DNA of 64,000 nucleotides, from positions 124,001 to 188,000 of the forward strand of contig JAJECN010000010.1 of NCBI GenBank assembly GCA_022821965.1. Reading direction: 5' to 3'. How positions within the stretch are numbered: the first letter of the stretch is position 1; each line of letters begins with the position of its first letter. This stretch comes from Candidatus Poribacteria bacterium. Lineage in GTDB: Bacteria; Poribacteria; WGA-4E; WGA-3G. Of the stretch, positions 39,209 through 47,773 are shown piece by piece. Position numbers and translations under genes: made by a program. The notes under the pieces are model-generated. The model was not told the origin of the DNA. It saw nothing but the letters and a program-made list of their open reading frames with translations, and made no database searches.

Positions 39209-41305
39209 TCACGGAAGACGAAAGTTCGGTCCACCATCTGTCGATTGGATAGTAAAACCGCTCCACCCCCACCACTTATATTTCCCTTTTCCGCGTGTAT
39301 AGATCACCTGCGTCAGATGTTCGTCGGTAATTGTGATGCTGTAACGCTTCTCAACCGTCTCATTTCCTGCTGGGATCCGCAGTCGTTGAATCTGCTTCTC
39401 ACCGCCCGCAATGAGGTTTATCTCTAACGGTTCAGATTCATTCGCGCTGAAATAGCAAGTCACTTCGTATACACCGTTGGGGAGTGCCACGCGGAAAACC
39501 CCATCTTCCCTGCTCCAAATGCTATCCTCGTCCGGCTGTGGAACTTCGGATTCGTTTCTGAAATCTTCCCGCTCCGATTCCGTCAGCCAACCGTATTGCC
39601 CATCGGTATAGACCGTGTCCGCATGAACAGCGATGTGTCCCGGTGCCGTCTGTCCATCATCCGGTTGCAAATCAAAGGCAACGGTGGGGCCACCATCCCA
39701 CATTTCGGCATCCGGTGCTGCGCGTTTGCGGCGATAGAGGCGGTTGTAGTCATTGGAATCGATGAGTTCATATTCTTCCTCCAAACCGGTGACATCGTCG
39801 TACTCTGTCCGCCAAATGATGGCGTAATCGGCAGGCAATTCTTTTTGTTTGTATTGCAGCGGAAAGTGATCCGTATTCGCTTCATAGTTATCGAGGTAAC
39901 CAATCCCCTTATGCGTTGCCAGTAGACACTCGATGTGCCCAAAAGGTTCAACGTATTTGGGTTGAAAACCGAGCGAATCTGAAAAACCGCCCCATTCCCC
40001 CGGTTCACTCGTGAGAATGGTGTCCTCCTCGTCCATACCCTCCAATGAGAGCGCGTTGGTGATGTCCCGATTGAGTAGCGTGTATGTGTGGACATTATAG
40101 CCGAGATGCCATAGGGATAGGACGATGATGACTCCCGCTACCGCATAGTTTGCGTAGCGATGCAGATTGACAGCGAAAAATGGAAGCAATACGAGGAATA
40201 TGTACAGATGAAACCTGTCATTTATCCAACCACCGCTGTAGCCTGACCACGGGGATATAAAATACATCGCAGTGATGAAAATTGCCATGAGCAGGAACCC
40301 ATCCATCTGCGTCACAATGCGCATCCAAAGTCGTTCGCCGGTCTCTTTCCATTCTTCTGATTTGTGGAATTGATAGCACTGTCGGATTCTATTGACCCCT
40401 GTAAGGACAAAGGCTATAGCAAAAAAGACTAACAGCACCCGTCCGATAAGTACGTGGTCGTCTCGAAAAGAAACTAAGGATTTCATGGAGAAGAAGTAAT
40501 CGTTTAGCCATTCAAAACCCTTATGGTTGCCCTCACCACCATGAGCGTTGGTAAGATAGAAGTAGTAGGAGAACAGGATAAAGTAAGCAGGTATAAGGCT
40601 GCCTATGAAAGTCAGGGCAGGTTTAAGTTTCGTCAGCCCCTCCTTGAAACGCAGTGCCAGTGGTTGTGATGTCTCCTTATGGTTTCCCCACATTCCACGC
40701 AAGGCATCATAGCCTGATGAAAAAAGGGCAAAGAACGTCAGGGATATAATCAGCAGCGCATAAGAGTGGTAGTGTGTGAGGTAAGTCGCCAGCAGTAGTC
40801 CGTATATGACCACGATGTTAATCAATTCGAGTTTATCCTTGACTCTCCACCAGTAGCCAAGTGTGAAGAAAAACAGCGACATACTGAGGACGAAATTGTA
40901 AAACCCCATGTGCAGCAGGTAGTTATAGGCGAAGAGAAACCCAAGCAGTCCGAAGACCATATTTCTCTTTTGGACACTGTTGAGAAAATATAAGAGTGAG
41001 AGCGGCAGGAGACCGATACAGAGGGTCAGCACTATCTTTTCACAAACGAGCGGCGGAAAGATGTATAAGAATAATAGTAAAAGTGCGTGGGATGTCCAGT
41101 TTGGAAAGACAGTCGCGTTCAGTTCATAGACTTCGCGTAATCGGTAGTTTTCGTGTTTGTGGTATTCCTTCACAACATAAGCGTTATAGATATGACTTGC
41201 TCCGTCCTGTGTCGGGAAATACTTGAAACCCCAAACCGGCAGAAGATGTCCGACCAGTAACACTATGACTGTAATATGTCCAACAGATAGTTGACGTGCT
41301 TTCAT
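39209..41305 (-). CDS. Multi-pass GT-C glycosyltransferase-like protein with C-terminal carbohydrate-binding-like domain
   Basis: ATG at 41303-41305 (AAGGTG upstream) is preferred over TTG 41344. 698 residues. About 11 hydrophobic segments fill residues 1-430, with GHLLPVWGFKYFPTQDGASHIYNAY after the first helix: an acidic residue in the first loop is where GT-C enzymes keep the catalytic aspartate. The soluble C-terminal ~230 residues end in a beta-sandwich resembling CE2/YXIM-type galactose-binding modules (YTDGQYGWL, FRVALPNGVYEVTCYF, ITITDEHLTQVIYTRGKGKYKWWGWSGFTIQ). A role in transfer of lipid-linked sugars to a surface polymer is plausible. No specific family was recognised. Confidence 0.65.
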   Translation of the reverse strand: MKARQLSVGHITVIVLLVGHLLPVWGFKYFPTQDGASHIYNAYVVKEYHKHENYRLREVYELNATVFPNWTSHALLLLFLYIFPPLVCEKIVLTLCIGLLPLSLLYFLNSVQKRNMVFGLLGFLFAYNYLLHMGFYNFVLSMSLFFFTLGYWWRVKDKLELINIVVIYGLLLATYLTHYHSYALLIISLTFFALFSSGYDALRGMWGNHKETSQPLALRFKEGLTKLKPALTFIGSLIPAYFILFSYYFYLTNAHGGEGNHKGFEWLNDYFFSMKSLVSFRDDHVLIGRVLLVFFAIAFVLTGVNRIRQCYQFHKSEEWKETGERLWMRIVTQMDGFLLMAIFITAMYFISPWSGYSGGWINDRFHLYIFLVLLPFFAVNLHRYANYAVAGVIIVLSLWHLGYNVHTYTLLNRDITNALSLEGMDEEDTILTSEPGEWGGFSDSLGFQPKYVEPFGHIECLLATHKGIGYLDNYEANTDHFPLQYKQKELPADYAIIWRTEYDDVTGLEEEYELIDSNDYNRLYRRKRAAPDAEMWDGGPTVAFDLQPDDGQTAPGHIAVHADTVYTDGQYGWLTESEREDFRNESEVPQPDEDSIWSREDGVFRVALPNGVYEVTCYFSANESEPLEINLIAGGEKQIQRLRIPAGNETVEKRYSITITDEHLTQVIYTRGKGKYKWWGWSGFTIQSTDGGPNFRLP

Positions 41306-41534
41306 TATCTCTATCACCTTATTAGCGTCTATTTGCCTTTCCAAACCCGTTCACGTCTTATTCTAATAGATTATCGCTTTTGTTTCAATATACAAATTCT
41401 TACCGACAACCGATAACTGATAACTATTGAATTTGCTATCCATCCTGAATTGTGATAGACTACTTTCAAGATTGGTGTGTATAGTATTGAAATATGATTA
41501 ATTACCGCTACTTAAGTGTTGCTTATTGTGCCTC

Positions 41535-41822
41535 ATGCATGTTATTACGCGAAAACGCCTAAACGAGTTTGCTCAGAAACATCGAAATACCCGAGTCTCG
41601 CTTGAACATTGGTATCGATTAATGAAACGAAGCAGCTTCCGATCGTTTGCTGAGCTGCGGACAGTATTTCCGCATGCTGATCAAGTCGGGAAACTAACGG
41701 TTTTCAATATTGGTGGCAACAAAGCACGTCTGATTTCGGCAATACACTACAATCGCCAAAAAGTCTATATTCGCGCAGTACTAACACACGACGAGTATAG
41801 TAAAAGCAAATGGAGGAAATGA
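41535..41822 (+). CDS. higB: HigB-type mRNA interferase toxin (RelE fold)
   Basis: ATG 41535 (TTG 41526 is the longest possible start). 95 residues. The match to the HigB toxin family is strong in VITRKRLNEFAQKHRNTRVSLEHWYRLMKRSSFRSFAELRTVFPHADQVG and NIGGNKARLISAIHYNRQKVYIRAVLTHDEYSKSKW. The C-terminal L-T-H-x-E-Y/D segment is typical of ribosome-associated RNases of this group. It precedes its antitoxin, the normal order for HigBA; TGA and the antitoxin GTG are 3 bp apart. Confidence 0.88.
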   Translation: MHVITRKRLNEFAQKHRNTRVSLEHWYRLMKRSSFRSFAELRTVFPHADQVGKLTVFNIGGNKARLISAIHYNRQKVYIRAVLTHDEYSKSKWRK

Positions 41823-41825
41823 ACC

Positions 41826-42053
41826 GTGTTAACGGAAGTCCAAACTGCTCAAAATGTGTGGCCAATGCTAACAGATGTCGTATTTGTTCCACACGCACAA
41901 GACGAGTACCAACGGCTTGTAGAGGTGTTAGATAATTTAATTGATGTCGTAGGTGGGGATGAAGATCATCCGTTGGCTTCACTAATGGAAGTCATTGGTG
42001 TGTTGATAGAAAAATATGAAGACGAACATGTTCCAGAGCTGACAGAAATATAG
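41826..42053 (+). CDS. higA: HigA-type antitoxin, truncated before its HTH domain
   Basis: GTG 41826 with GGAGG (41812-41816). 75 residues: VQTAQNVWPMLTDVVFVPHAQDEYQRLVEVLDNLIDVVGGDEDHPLASLMEVIGVLIEKYEDEHVPELTEI. The second half matches the N-terminal part of HigA antitoxins (the L-x-x-L-x-x-L-I-E-x-Y-E-D-E-H stretch), which in relatives leads into an XRE-type HTH of ~60 residues. Here the frame stops 16 residues after that stretch and the HTH is absent. Without it the protein may still bind the toxin but cannot repress the operon in the usual way. The TAG lies 7 bp before a TAGGTTGGGTTGA motif, which may mark a past rearrangement. Confidence 0.65.
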   Translation: MLTEVQTAQNVWPMLTDVVFVPHAQDEYQRLVEVLDNLIDVVGGDEDHPLASLMEVIGVLIEKYEDEHVPELTEI

Positions 42054-42057
42054 TCTA

Positions 42058-42070
42058 TAGGTTGGGTTGA
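42058..42070 (+). repeat. Second copy of the TAGGTTGGGTTGA motif
   Basis: Thirteen bases identical to the outer end of the palindromic element at 18959-18971. It abuts the antitoxin stop and contains the start region of the DUF123 gene. It may be a remnant of the same repeat family, one arm only. Confidence 0.45.
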
Positions 42071-42648
42071 TGGAAATGCCGAGTATTCGTATTATTGGCG
42101 GTAACTCACAGGCTGGAACATATATCTTGCGAATCCTCCTTAAAGAAAATACCACACTGCAATTCGGACGCTTCAAGAAAGGGAAATGGATTTCACTACT
42201 TGCTGGTGATTATATTTATGTCGGTTCCGCACTTTCAGAAAAGGGATCGACTTCGCTGGCGCGACGGCTCATTCGGCACGCAACGCGGAGTAGTGATAGA
42301 CCACCGCACGCTATCAGAGAAGAGATGGTGAAGCAATTCCGTGATTGTGGCTTAGGACCGCCTGACCCATTACCAAAAAACGGCAAAAAGTTGTTCTGGA
42401 ACATTGATTTTCTCTTGGATTTACAGGCAGCTGAGATTGTCAACATTATTGCGATTCGTTCCGCTGAACGCTTGGAAAACAGAATTGCCAAATGGCTTGA
42501 ATGCGATCCACGGACAGATATTATTGAACAAGGTTTAGGAGCAAACGATGCACCGGGTAACACACACCTGTTACGCTTCCGGGTAGATGATATGGGGTGG
42601 ATGTCGCTCACTGACAATGCAATGGCTGTTCTGGGAGAAACACCTTAA
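42070..42648 (+). CDS. DUF123/GIY-YIG family nuclease
   Basis: ATG 42070 (an ATG at 42076 is also possible; TTG 42067 gives the longest form). 192 residues. DUF123 hallmarks: SQAGTYILRILLKENTTLQFGRFKKGKWISLLAGDYIYVGSAL (the GIY-YIG-like strands), LARRLIRHATR, KKLFWNIDFLLDLQAAEIVNIIAIRSAERLENRIAKWL and HLLRFR near the end. In archaea this domain is fused to endonuclease III; in bacteria it is stand-alone. A DNA-repair or mobile-element nuclease is inferred. It follows the higBA-like pair directly, on a stretch that looks accessory. Confidence 0.82.
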   Translation: MEMPSIRIIGGNSQAGTYILRILLKENTTLQFGRFKKGKWISLLAGDYIYVGSALSEKGSTSLARRLIRHATRSSDRPPHAIREEMVKQFRDCGLGPPDPLPKNGKKLFWNIDFLLDLQAAEIVNIIAIRSAERLENRIAKWLECDPRTDIIEQGLGANDAPGNTHLLRFRVDDMGWMSLTDNAMAVLGETP

Positions 42649-42716
42649 ATCAAATGAACAATATTGAAAATTGAAACCCGTTTTTGAATTTTTACATACT
42701 CAACTTCGAGGTGAAT

Positions 42717-43829
42717 ATGCACGATCCACGACTTGATAAACTCGCAAACGTTCTCACGACACATTCCACCAAAGTCCAACCCGGCGAATTTGTGCTCATA
42801 GAGGGCATCGACCTTCCGCAGGAGATGGTCATTGCCCTCATTCGATCGGTTCGGAACGCTGGTGGGATTCCGCTCGTTGAACTCAAACAGAACCGTATCC
42901 AACGTGAAATTATCCTTGGTGGAGATGATGCTGGCATAAAATTGATTGGTGAATACGAAATATATCGTATGGAGAAGGTACAAGCATATATCGGTATTCG
43001 TGGGAGTCATAATATTACAGAGATGTCTGATGTTCCGTCAGAGGCAATGCAGCGTTATCAAAAGTATTGGGTGCGACCGCTCAACGATATCCGAGTGCCG
43101 CACACAAAATGGGTTGTCCTACGCTGGCCCTATCCAGCGATGGCGCAGCAGGCGCAGATGAGCACAGAAGCGTTCGAGGATTACTATTTTGACGTTTGCA
43201 CGCTTGACTATGGTCGAATGGAGTGCGCGATGGTTCCCCTCAAGTCTCTGATGGAGGAAACGGATGAAGTTCACATCGTCGGTGAAGGTACCGATTTGCG
43301 ATTCAGTATCAAGGATATCCCTATTATTCCTTGCGCTGGCGAGAAGAATATCCCCGATGGTGAATGTTTCACCGCCCCTGTACGGGATTCCGTCAACGGC
43401 ACGATCCATTTCAATACACCCACAATCTATCAAGGAACGACCTTTACGGACATCCGACTCTGCTTTGAAAATGGTAAAATCGTTGAGGCAACGGCGAATA
43501 ACACTGAGAGGCTAAACGCCATCCTTGATACAGACGAGGGCGCACGCTATATTGGCGAGTTTGCTATTGCGTTCAACCCGTATATCACAAGTCCGATGCT
43601 CGATATTCTGTTCGATGAAAAGATCGCTGGATCGTTTCATTTCACGCCCGGTCAGGCTTATGAGGAAGCAGATAACGGGGTCAGATCCGCTGTCCATTGG
43701 GATATGGTGATGATGCAAACACCGAAGCACGGTGGTGGAGAAATGTTCTTCGACGGAAACCTGATTCGGAAAGACGGACGATTTGTCCATCCGGCATTGG
43801 AGGCTTTAAATCCGGAGAACTTAAAATGA
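42717..43829 (+). CDS. M29 (AmpS/PepS-type) metallo-aminopeptidase
   Basis: ATG 42717 after GAGGTG; the frame is open from 42684. 370 residues, M29 family length. Diagnostic parts are DKLANVLTTHSTKVQPGEFVLIEG, VRNAGGIPLVELK, EVHIVGEGTDLRFSIKD, GECFTAPVRDSVNGTIHFNTP and GARYIGEFAIAFNPYI. The metal-ligand region GSFHFTPGQAYEEADNGVRSAVHWDMVMM matches the E-x-x-H...H-x-D pattern of these two-metal exopeptidases. It cleaves N-terminal residues from peptides in the cytoplasm. The stop overlaps the next start by ATGA. Confidence 0.9.
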   Translation: MHDPRLDKLANVLTTHSTKVQPGEFVLIEGIDLPQEMVIALIRSVRNAGGIPLVELKQNRIQREIILGGDDAGIKLIGEYEIYRMEKVQAYIGIRGSHNITEMSDVPSEAMQRYQKYWVRPLNDIRVPHTKWVVLRWPYPAMAQQAQMSTEAFEDYYFDVCTLDYGRMECAMVPLKSLMEETDEVHIVGEGTDLRFSIKDIPIIPCAGEKNIPDGECFTAPVRDSVNGTIHFNTPTIYQGTTFTDIRLCFENGKIVEATANNTERLNAILDTDEGARYIGEFAIAFNPYITSPMLDILFDEKIAGSFHFTPGQAYEEADNGVRSAVHWDMVMMQTPKHGGGEMFFDGNLIRKDGRFVHPALEALNPENLK

Positions 43830-44311
43830 GCCGAAAACAACACCCTGTATATGGCGATCCTCAGCGATTTGAAGTTGTTGCAGATTTCATTGCCGCTCGA
43901 TACGGCAATGCGATCCATTGCGTTGCCGATGTCGCCGGGGGGAAGGGAATATTGACGCGTCTTCTCACAAAAAAGAAGAATTTCGCATGCGAACTCATTG
44001 ACCCACGTCGCACAGTGCTCAAAGGTATTGATCACCGTCCTGAGCAGTTTGAACCTGAGATGGCGGATTACTATGACCTGTTGGTTGGACTCCACCCAGA
44101 TGGCGCGTTACGTGAATTGGGAGAAGCCGCACTCATTCGACCTGCCGTGATAATTCCGTGCTGTAATTTCTGGGATGAACAGCGTCGCGGACAGTATGAA
44201 TTGTTGACGGCAATTGAAGACTTCTATCGGCAACATTCAGTTCAGTTTGAGCGAATTGAACTTGGCTTCAAGGGACCGAAAAATATCGCTATCGTATCCG
44301 AACCCACTTGA
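43826..44311 (+). CDS. SAM-dependent methyltransferase-like protein, small
   Basis: ATG 43826 overlaps the aminopeptidase stop (ATGA). 161 residues. The start resembles motif I: NAIHCVADVAGGKGILTRLL, followed by an acidic strand FACELIDPRRTVLKGID and a D-L-L-V-G-L-H-P segment typical of the strand-4 region. It is shorter than most class I methyltransferases, but the V-A-G-G-K-G loop and post-motif strand are clear. The tail AIEDFYRQHSVQFERIELGFKGPKNIAIVSEP is a beta-rich end typical of the fold. Substrate unknown. It is operonic with the aminopeptidase and the VTT gene. Confidence 0.75.
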   Translation: MSRKQHPVYGDPQRFEVVADFIAARYGNAIHCVADVAGGKGILTRLLTKKKNFACELIDPRRTVLKGIDHRPEQFEPEMADYYDLLVGLHPDGALRELGEAALIRPAVIIPCCNFWDEQRRGQYELLTAIEDFYRQHSVQFERIELGFKGPKNIAIVSEPT

Positions 44312-44967
44312 ATCTTGAAGCAGATGCTAACGCTAATACTCTTATAACTACAATTCAATCTATGAGAAAATGGGTTCTCACGGCAATTGGCATCATTCTC
44401 TCACTTGCATTGGGATACCTCTTCCTTGCAGGCAGCCGCTACAGTCAATTGATCGGTTTTTTCGGATATATGAGTGTAGCCTGTACACTGATTCCATTGC
44501 CGACACCGCCGTATGTCATCGCACTCGGAAAGGTCTTTCATCCGGGCATTGTTGCCCTCACTGGAGCGATTGGAAATTGCATTGCTGCATTTGTGGAATA
44601 TCATTTGCTGCTTTGGATCTTTTCGAGAACTGAACTCCAACAGCGCGTTGAAACCAATCGCATCTTCCAACGATTTTCCCACTATTTTCATCGTGCGGCG
44701 TTCGCATGTTTAATTTTTACGGGATTCACGCCGATCCCCTTTGAGCCTTTTCGATTCGCCGCAATTCTGACACGCTATAATCTTTTCCTGTATCTCTTAG
44801 CAGTTTTGCTCGGACGTTTCCCGCGCTACTATCTGATTGCCCTCATCGGAGACCAATTCCAGATTCCAACACGCTATCTGATTGTCCTTCTTATCGTTTT
44901 GCTTGTTATTCCTATGATAGGGATGTTGATTAAGGATCGCACGTCAGTCGATAATGAAGAAACGTAA
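44308..44967 (+). CDS. VTT/DedA-like (SNARE-associated) membrane protein
   Basis: The frame starts at TTG 44308, overlapping the previous stop (TTGA); ATG 44362 (MRKWVLTAIGIIL) is a serious alternative. 219 residues, about five membrane segments: LTAIGIILSLALGYLFLAG, FFGYMSVACTLIPLPTPPYVIALGKVFHPGIVALTGAIGNCIAAFVEYHLL, HRAAFACLIFTGFTPIPFEPFRFAA, YLLAVLLGRFPRYYLIALIG and YLIVLLIVLLVIPMIGML. The P-x-x-x-x-x-x-G entrance loops and the FTGFTPIPFEPFRFAA re-entrant region match the VTT family. DedA-like proteins scramble lipids or support envelope homeostasis. Confidence 0.78.
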   Translation: MNLEADANANTLITTIQSMRKWVLTAIGIILSLALGYLFLAGSRYSQLIGFFGYMSVACTLIPLPTPPYVIALGKVFHPGIVALTGAIGNCIAAFVEYHLLLWIFSRTELQQRVETNRIFQRFSHYFHRAAFACLIFTGFTPIPFEPFRFAAILTRYNLFLYLLAVLLGRFPRYYLIALIGDQFQIPTRYLIVLLIVLLVIPMIGMLIKDRTSVDNEET

Positions 44968-44991
44968 CACGAATAACGATAGATTTCCTTG

Positions 44992-45020
44992 TTGTCGTTT
45001 TCTTAGTAATCGACTATACT
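44992..45020 (+). promoter_or_regulatory. Promoter TTGTCG-17-TATACT ahead of the sulfatase
   Basis: TTGTCG (44992-44997), 17 nt, TATACT (45015-45020). It is placed 65 bp before the sulfatase start, a normal leader length. Confidence 0.5.
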
Positions 45021-45084
45021 TAACGTGAGTTTGAAATAAATCAGGGGAACGCAATCTTAATTCAAATAACTAAAAAAGGATAAC

Positions 45085-46521
45085 ATGGCACAACAACCCA
45101 ATATTCTCTTTCTCCTTACTGACCAGCAGCGTTTCGATTCTCTGGGCTGTAACGGTGCTCCCGTCTGTAGAACACCAGCCGTTGACGAAATTGCTGCAAC
45201 AGGCATGCGATTTACGAATGCCTATACCCCTATTGCGCTCTGCTCACCGGCACGCGGGTCGCTACTCACTGGACTTTATCCCCACAATCACGGACAACTT
45301 TCAAATATGGGGAATTTCAATGGTGTGTTTGCAAACCAGATACTTGATAAACCGGCATATCCAAAACTCCTAAGTGCAGCGGGCTATCAGGTCAGTTGTA
45401 TCGGTAAGTGGCACCTCGCCAAGCAAGGCGACACCGAGTTCTGGGGCTACGACAAATGGCACCCTTATAATGAGTGGCATCAGTGGCTCCGCGACGACGG
45501 AATTGACTTCCGAATTGATACGGATGCTGTCCAACCCTTTGAGTGGGGCGGTGACGCGCCTTTCTACGGCAGACTTCCACTCCCCGTTGAGCGCACCATG
45601 GAGGCGTGGACTGCGGATAAGACAATCGAGTTAATCAACGGTTATTCAGGTTCTGAGCAACCTTTTATGATTGCTGCGAATTTCTTCGGACCGCATTTCC
45701 CTTATGCGGTACCGGCACCTTACGACACAATGTACGATCCTGACACCGTTGAACGGTGGGGCAACTTTGATGAGCAATTCATCAACAAACCCCTCATCCA
45801 ACAGAAGGAGATGCTCCGGTGGAACGCCAGCCACCTCACTTGGCCCGATTGGCAGAAGGTTATCGCTGCGTATTGGGGATTTTGCACCTTCATTGACGAT
45901 CAAGTGCGACGAATTCTCGACTGCCTTGAGGAGAACGGTTTGGCGGAAAATACCGTCGTTATCTTTTCAACCGACCACGGCGATATGCTCGGCAGCCATC
46001 GGCTTTTTAACAAAGGTTTCCACATGTACGAGGAAACACACCACATACCACTCGTGATTCGGTGGCCCGGCGGAACACCACAAGGAACGACGTGTGATGA
46101 ATTTGTGAACCTTGTAGACCTCATGCCCACGTTTTTGGAACTTGGTGGCGCGACAATGCCTGAAAATCTTGATGGTAGGTCGATTGTGCCCCTGTTGCAA
46201 GGAGAAGACGTAGAGGATTGGCCCGATGACGTGTTTGCCGAATTTCACGGATATGAACCGACACTTGCCTCTGTCAGGATGGTACGGACAGATTCATGGA
46301 AGTACGTCTACAACCCTTACAGCGAGGACGAACTCTACGACATGAAGAGCGATCCGCACGAACTCCATAACTTAGCGAATCACCTCGGCTACAAGCATGT
46401 CCTCCGTCGTATGAAAGCACGCATGGTTGATCGTTTACGTGAAACAAAAGACAACATCGTCATGGAAGGTGGGTGGCAGAGCAATTCGTTTGACCTGCTT
46501 GTTTCGGAACGGGAGCGGTAG
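45085..46521 (+). CDS. Formylglycine-dependent sulfatase
   Basis: 478 residues from ATG 45085, AAAAAGGA upstream. Metal ligands D13-Q14 stand in NILFLLTDQQRFDSLGCNG. The catalytic formylglycine precursor is C53 in the canonical C-S-P-A-R-G-S-L-L-T-G. Further active-site parts are GKWHLAKQGD, FFGPHFPYAVPAPYD, FSTDHGDMLGSHRLFNKG and the C-terminal WKYVYNPYSEDELYDMKSDPHELHNLA. No signal peptide is evident, so localisation is unclear. It removes sulfate esters from a carbohydrate or other organic sulfate. Activation needs a formylglycine-generating enzyme, which is not in this window. Confidence 0.93.
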   Translation: MAQQPNILFLLTDQQRFDSLGCNGAPVCRTPAVDEIAATGMRFTNAYTPIALCSPARGSLLTGLYPHNHGQLSNMGNFNGVFANQILDKPAYPKLLSAAGYQVSCIGKWHLAKQGDTEFWGYDKWHPYNEWHQWLRDDGIDFRIDTDAVQPFEWGGDAPFYGRLPLPVERTMEAWTADKTIELINGYSGSEQPFMIAANFFGPHFPYAVPAPYDTMYDPDTVERWGNFDEQFINKPLIQQKEMLRWNASHLTWPDWQKVIAAYWGFCTFIDDQVRRILDCLEENGLAENTVVIFSTDHGDMLGSHRLFNKGFHMYEETHHIPLVIRWPGGTPQGTTCDEFVNLVDLMPTFLELGGATMPENLDGRSIVPLLQGEDVEDWPDDVFAEFHGYEPTLASVRMVRTDSWKYVYNPYSEDELYDMKSDPHELHNLANHLGYKHVLRRMKARMVDRLRETKDNIVMEGGWQSNSFDLLVSERER

Positions 46522-46572
46522 TTTTGTCGTGCGCGTCGTAAGCACGGCTCCACAAGCGATTTGTGAGAATAG

Positions 46573-47544
46573 TTATTTCTGTTTTATTTCTCCCCACATT
46601 GTCGTTAGTAGGTTCGGTTGCGGTGAAACAGGTAGTGCTTCTGGATCAAACCAATCCGCTTGGATATTGTGTCCGTGGCGTGTGAGTTGTTTCGGTTTCC
46701 CACTGGGCAGAGCGATTCTGAAGAGTTGAAATCGCTCTCCTACTTTTTTTTCCTCGACCTGCTGTTCATAAAGAAACGCGTCCGCGCGCGGAGACCAAAC
46801 AGGCCCCAGGAACTCCAGTTTCGTTCTTTTGACGATTTGCTTTACATCTGTGCCGTCCCGATTGACGGTGTAGAGAACTTCCGTTTTGAACTCGCCTCGG
46901 TCTGGATCCCATTCACGAGCAGAGAAAACGAGTTCGTTACCTAATGGCGACCAATCTGGATTCTGCATAAACATCCGATCACCTTGGATGAGTTTCCGTG
47001 GCGGAGGATCTTGTGGGATGAGGATAGCAATCCGATTGTCCCCTGTCCCGACGAAGGCAAGTTCACTCCTGCGAGGTGCCCAAATTGGATCTCGTCCACT
47101 CGCGACGCGCACTTCTTTTTTTGTGTCCATTGCTGCAATATAGATAGCCCATCCGTCTGGGTCTCGTCGTTCATAGGCGATCTGTTTTCCATCACTGGAC
47201 CATGCTGGGTCTTCTCTACGTGCGCCTTTTGAAAACACCTGTCTTTCACTTTTCCCGTCGGCATCCATTAGATAAAGGTCAGGAAGTCCTCGACGGGTGG
47301 AAACAAAAAGTATCTGCTCCCCCGTGGGTGACCAAGCAGGATAGAAATCATCAGCGGGATTGTGGGTTAATCTCGTTTGTTGGCTTCCATCTGGGTTCAT
47401 TGTGTAAATTTCTTTATCTCCGTCTCGGGAGGAAGTGAACACAATCTTAGCGGTTTTGGGAGCTTTTGCCAATACTTTACAAATACTGGTCCCTAATAAG
47501 GTATAGCTTAGGAGAAGAAATAGAAGGCAATACTTGTATTTCAT
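46573..47544 (-). CDS. Secreted TolB-like PD40/WD40 propeller
   Basis: ATG (47542-47544), GAGG upstream on the minus strand. 323 residues: signal peptide ([22 protein letters not shown]), then six PD40 repeats of the TolB type: [111 protein letters not shown] and [17 protein letters not shown]. The role is as a periplasmic or surface interaction platform. It is not the genuine Tol-Pal TolB because the N-terminal TolB domain is missing. It is convergent with the sulfatase gene. Confidence 0.85.
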   Translation of the reverse strand: MKYKYCLLFLLLSYTLLGTSICKVLAKAPKTAKIVFTSSRDGDKEIYTMNPDGSQQTRLTHNPADDFYPAWSPTGEQILFVSTRRGLPDLYLMDADGKSERQVFSKGARREDPAWSSDGKQIAYERRDPDGWAIYIAAMDTKKEVRVASGRDPIWAPRRSELAFVGTGDNRIAILIPQDPPPRKLIQGDRMFMQNPDWSPLGNELVFSAREWDPDRGEFKTEVLYTVNRDGTDVKQIVKRTKLEFLGPVWSPRADAFLYEQQVEEKKVGERFQLFRIALPSGKPKQLTRHGHNIQADWFDPEALPVSPQPNLLTTMWGEIKQK

Positions 47545-47709
47545 GTAGGACCTCATCAAAAAGCAATTATAACGGAACACTCTACTTCAATCCAACTACA
47601 AATTGGCATGGATGTTATATTCATAAACAAGGGGAAATCCAACTCTCTTCTGGTGTATCTAAGGTTTATTCTCTAACGAGTGTAGGCTCAAAAAGTCTGA
47701 AATTCAAGT

Positions 47710-47738
47710 TTGAAAAAAATGTGGAAATGTGATAATAT
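47710..47738 (+). promoter_or_regulatory. Promoter TTGAAA-17-TAATAT
   Basis: TTGAAA (47710-47715), 17 nt, TAATAT (47733-47738), 35 bp before the phosphohexomutase start. The divergent TolB-like gene lies on the other side. Confidence 0.55.
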
Positions 47739-47773
47739 CTGTATCACATTCCTATTCTAATTGGGAGACGTTG

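Noticed and set aside
46573-47544. True TolB of the Tol-Pal system
   Set aside because: Only the propeller repeats are present, the TolB N-terminal domain is missing, and no tolA/tolQ/tolR/pal genes are adjacent.
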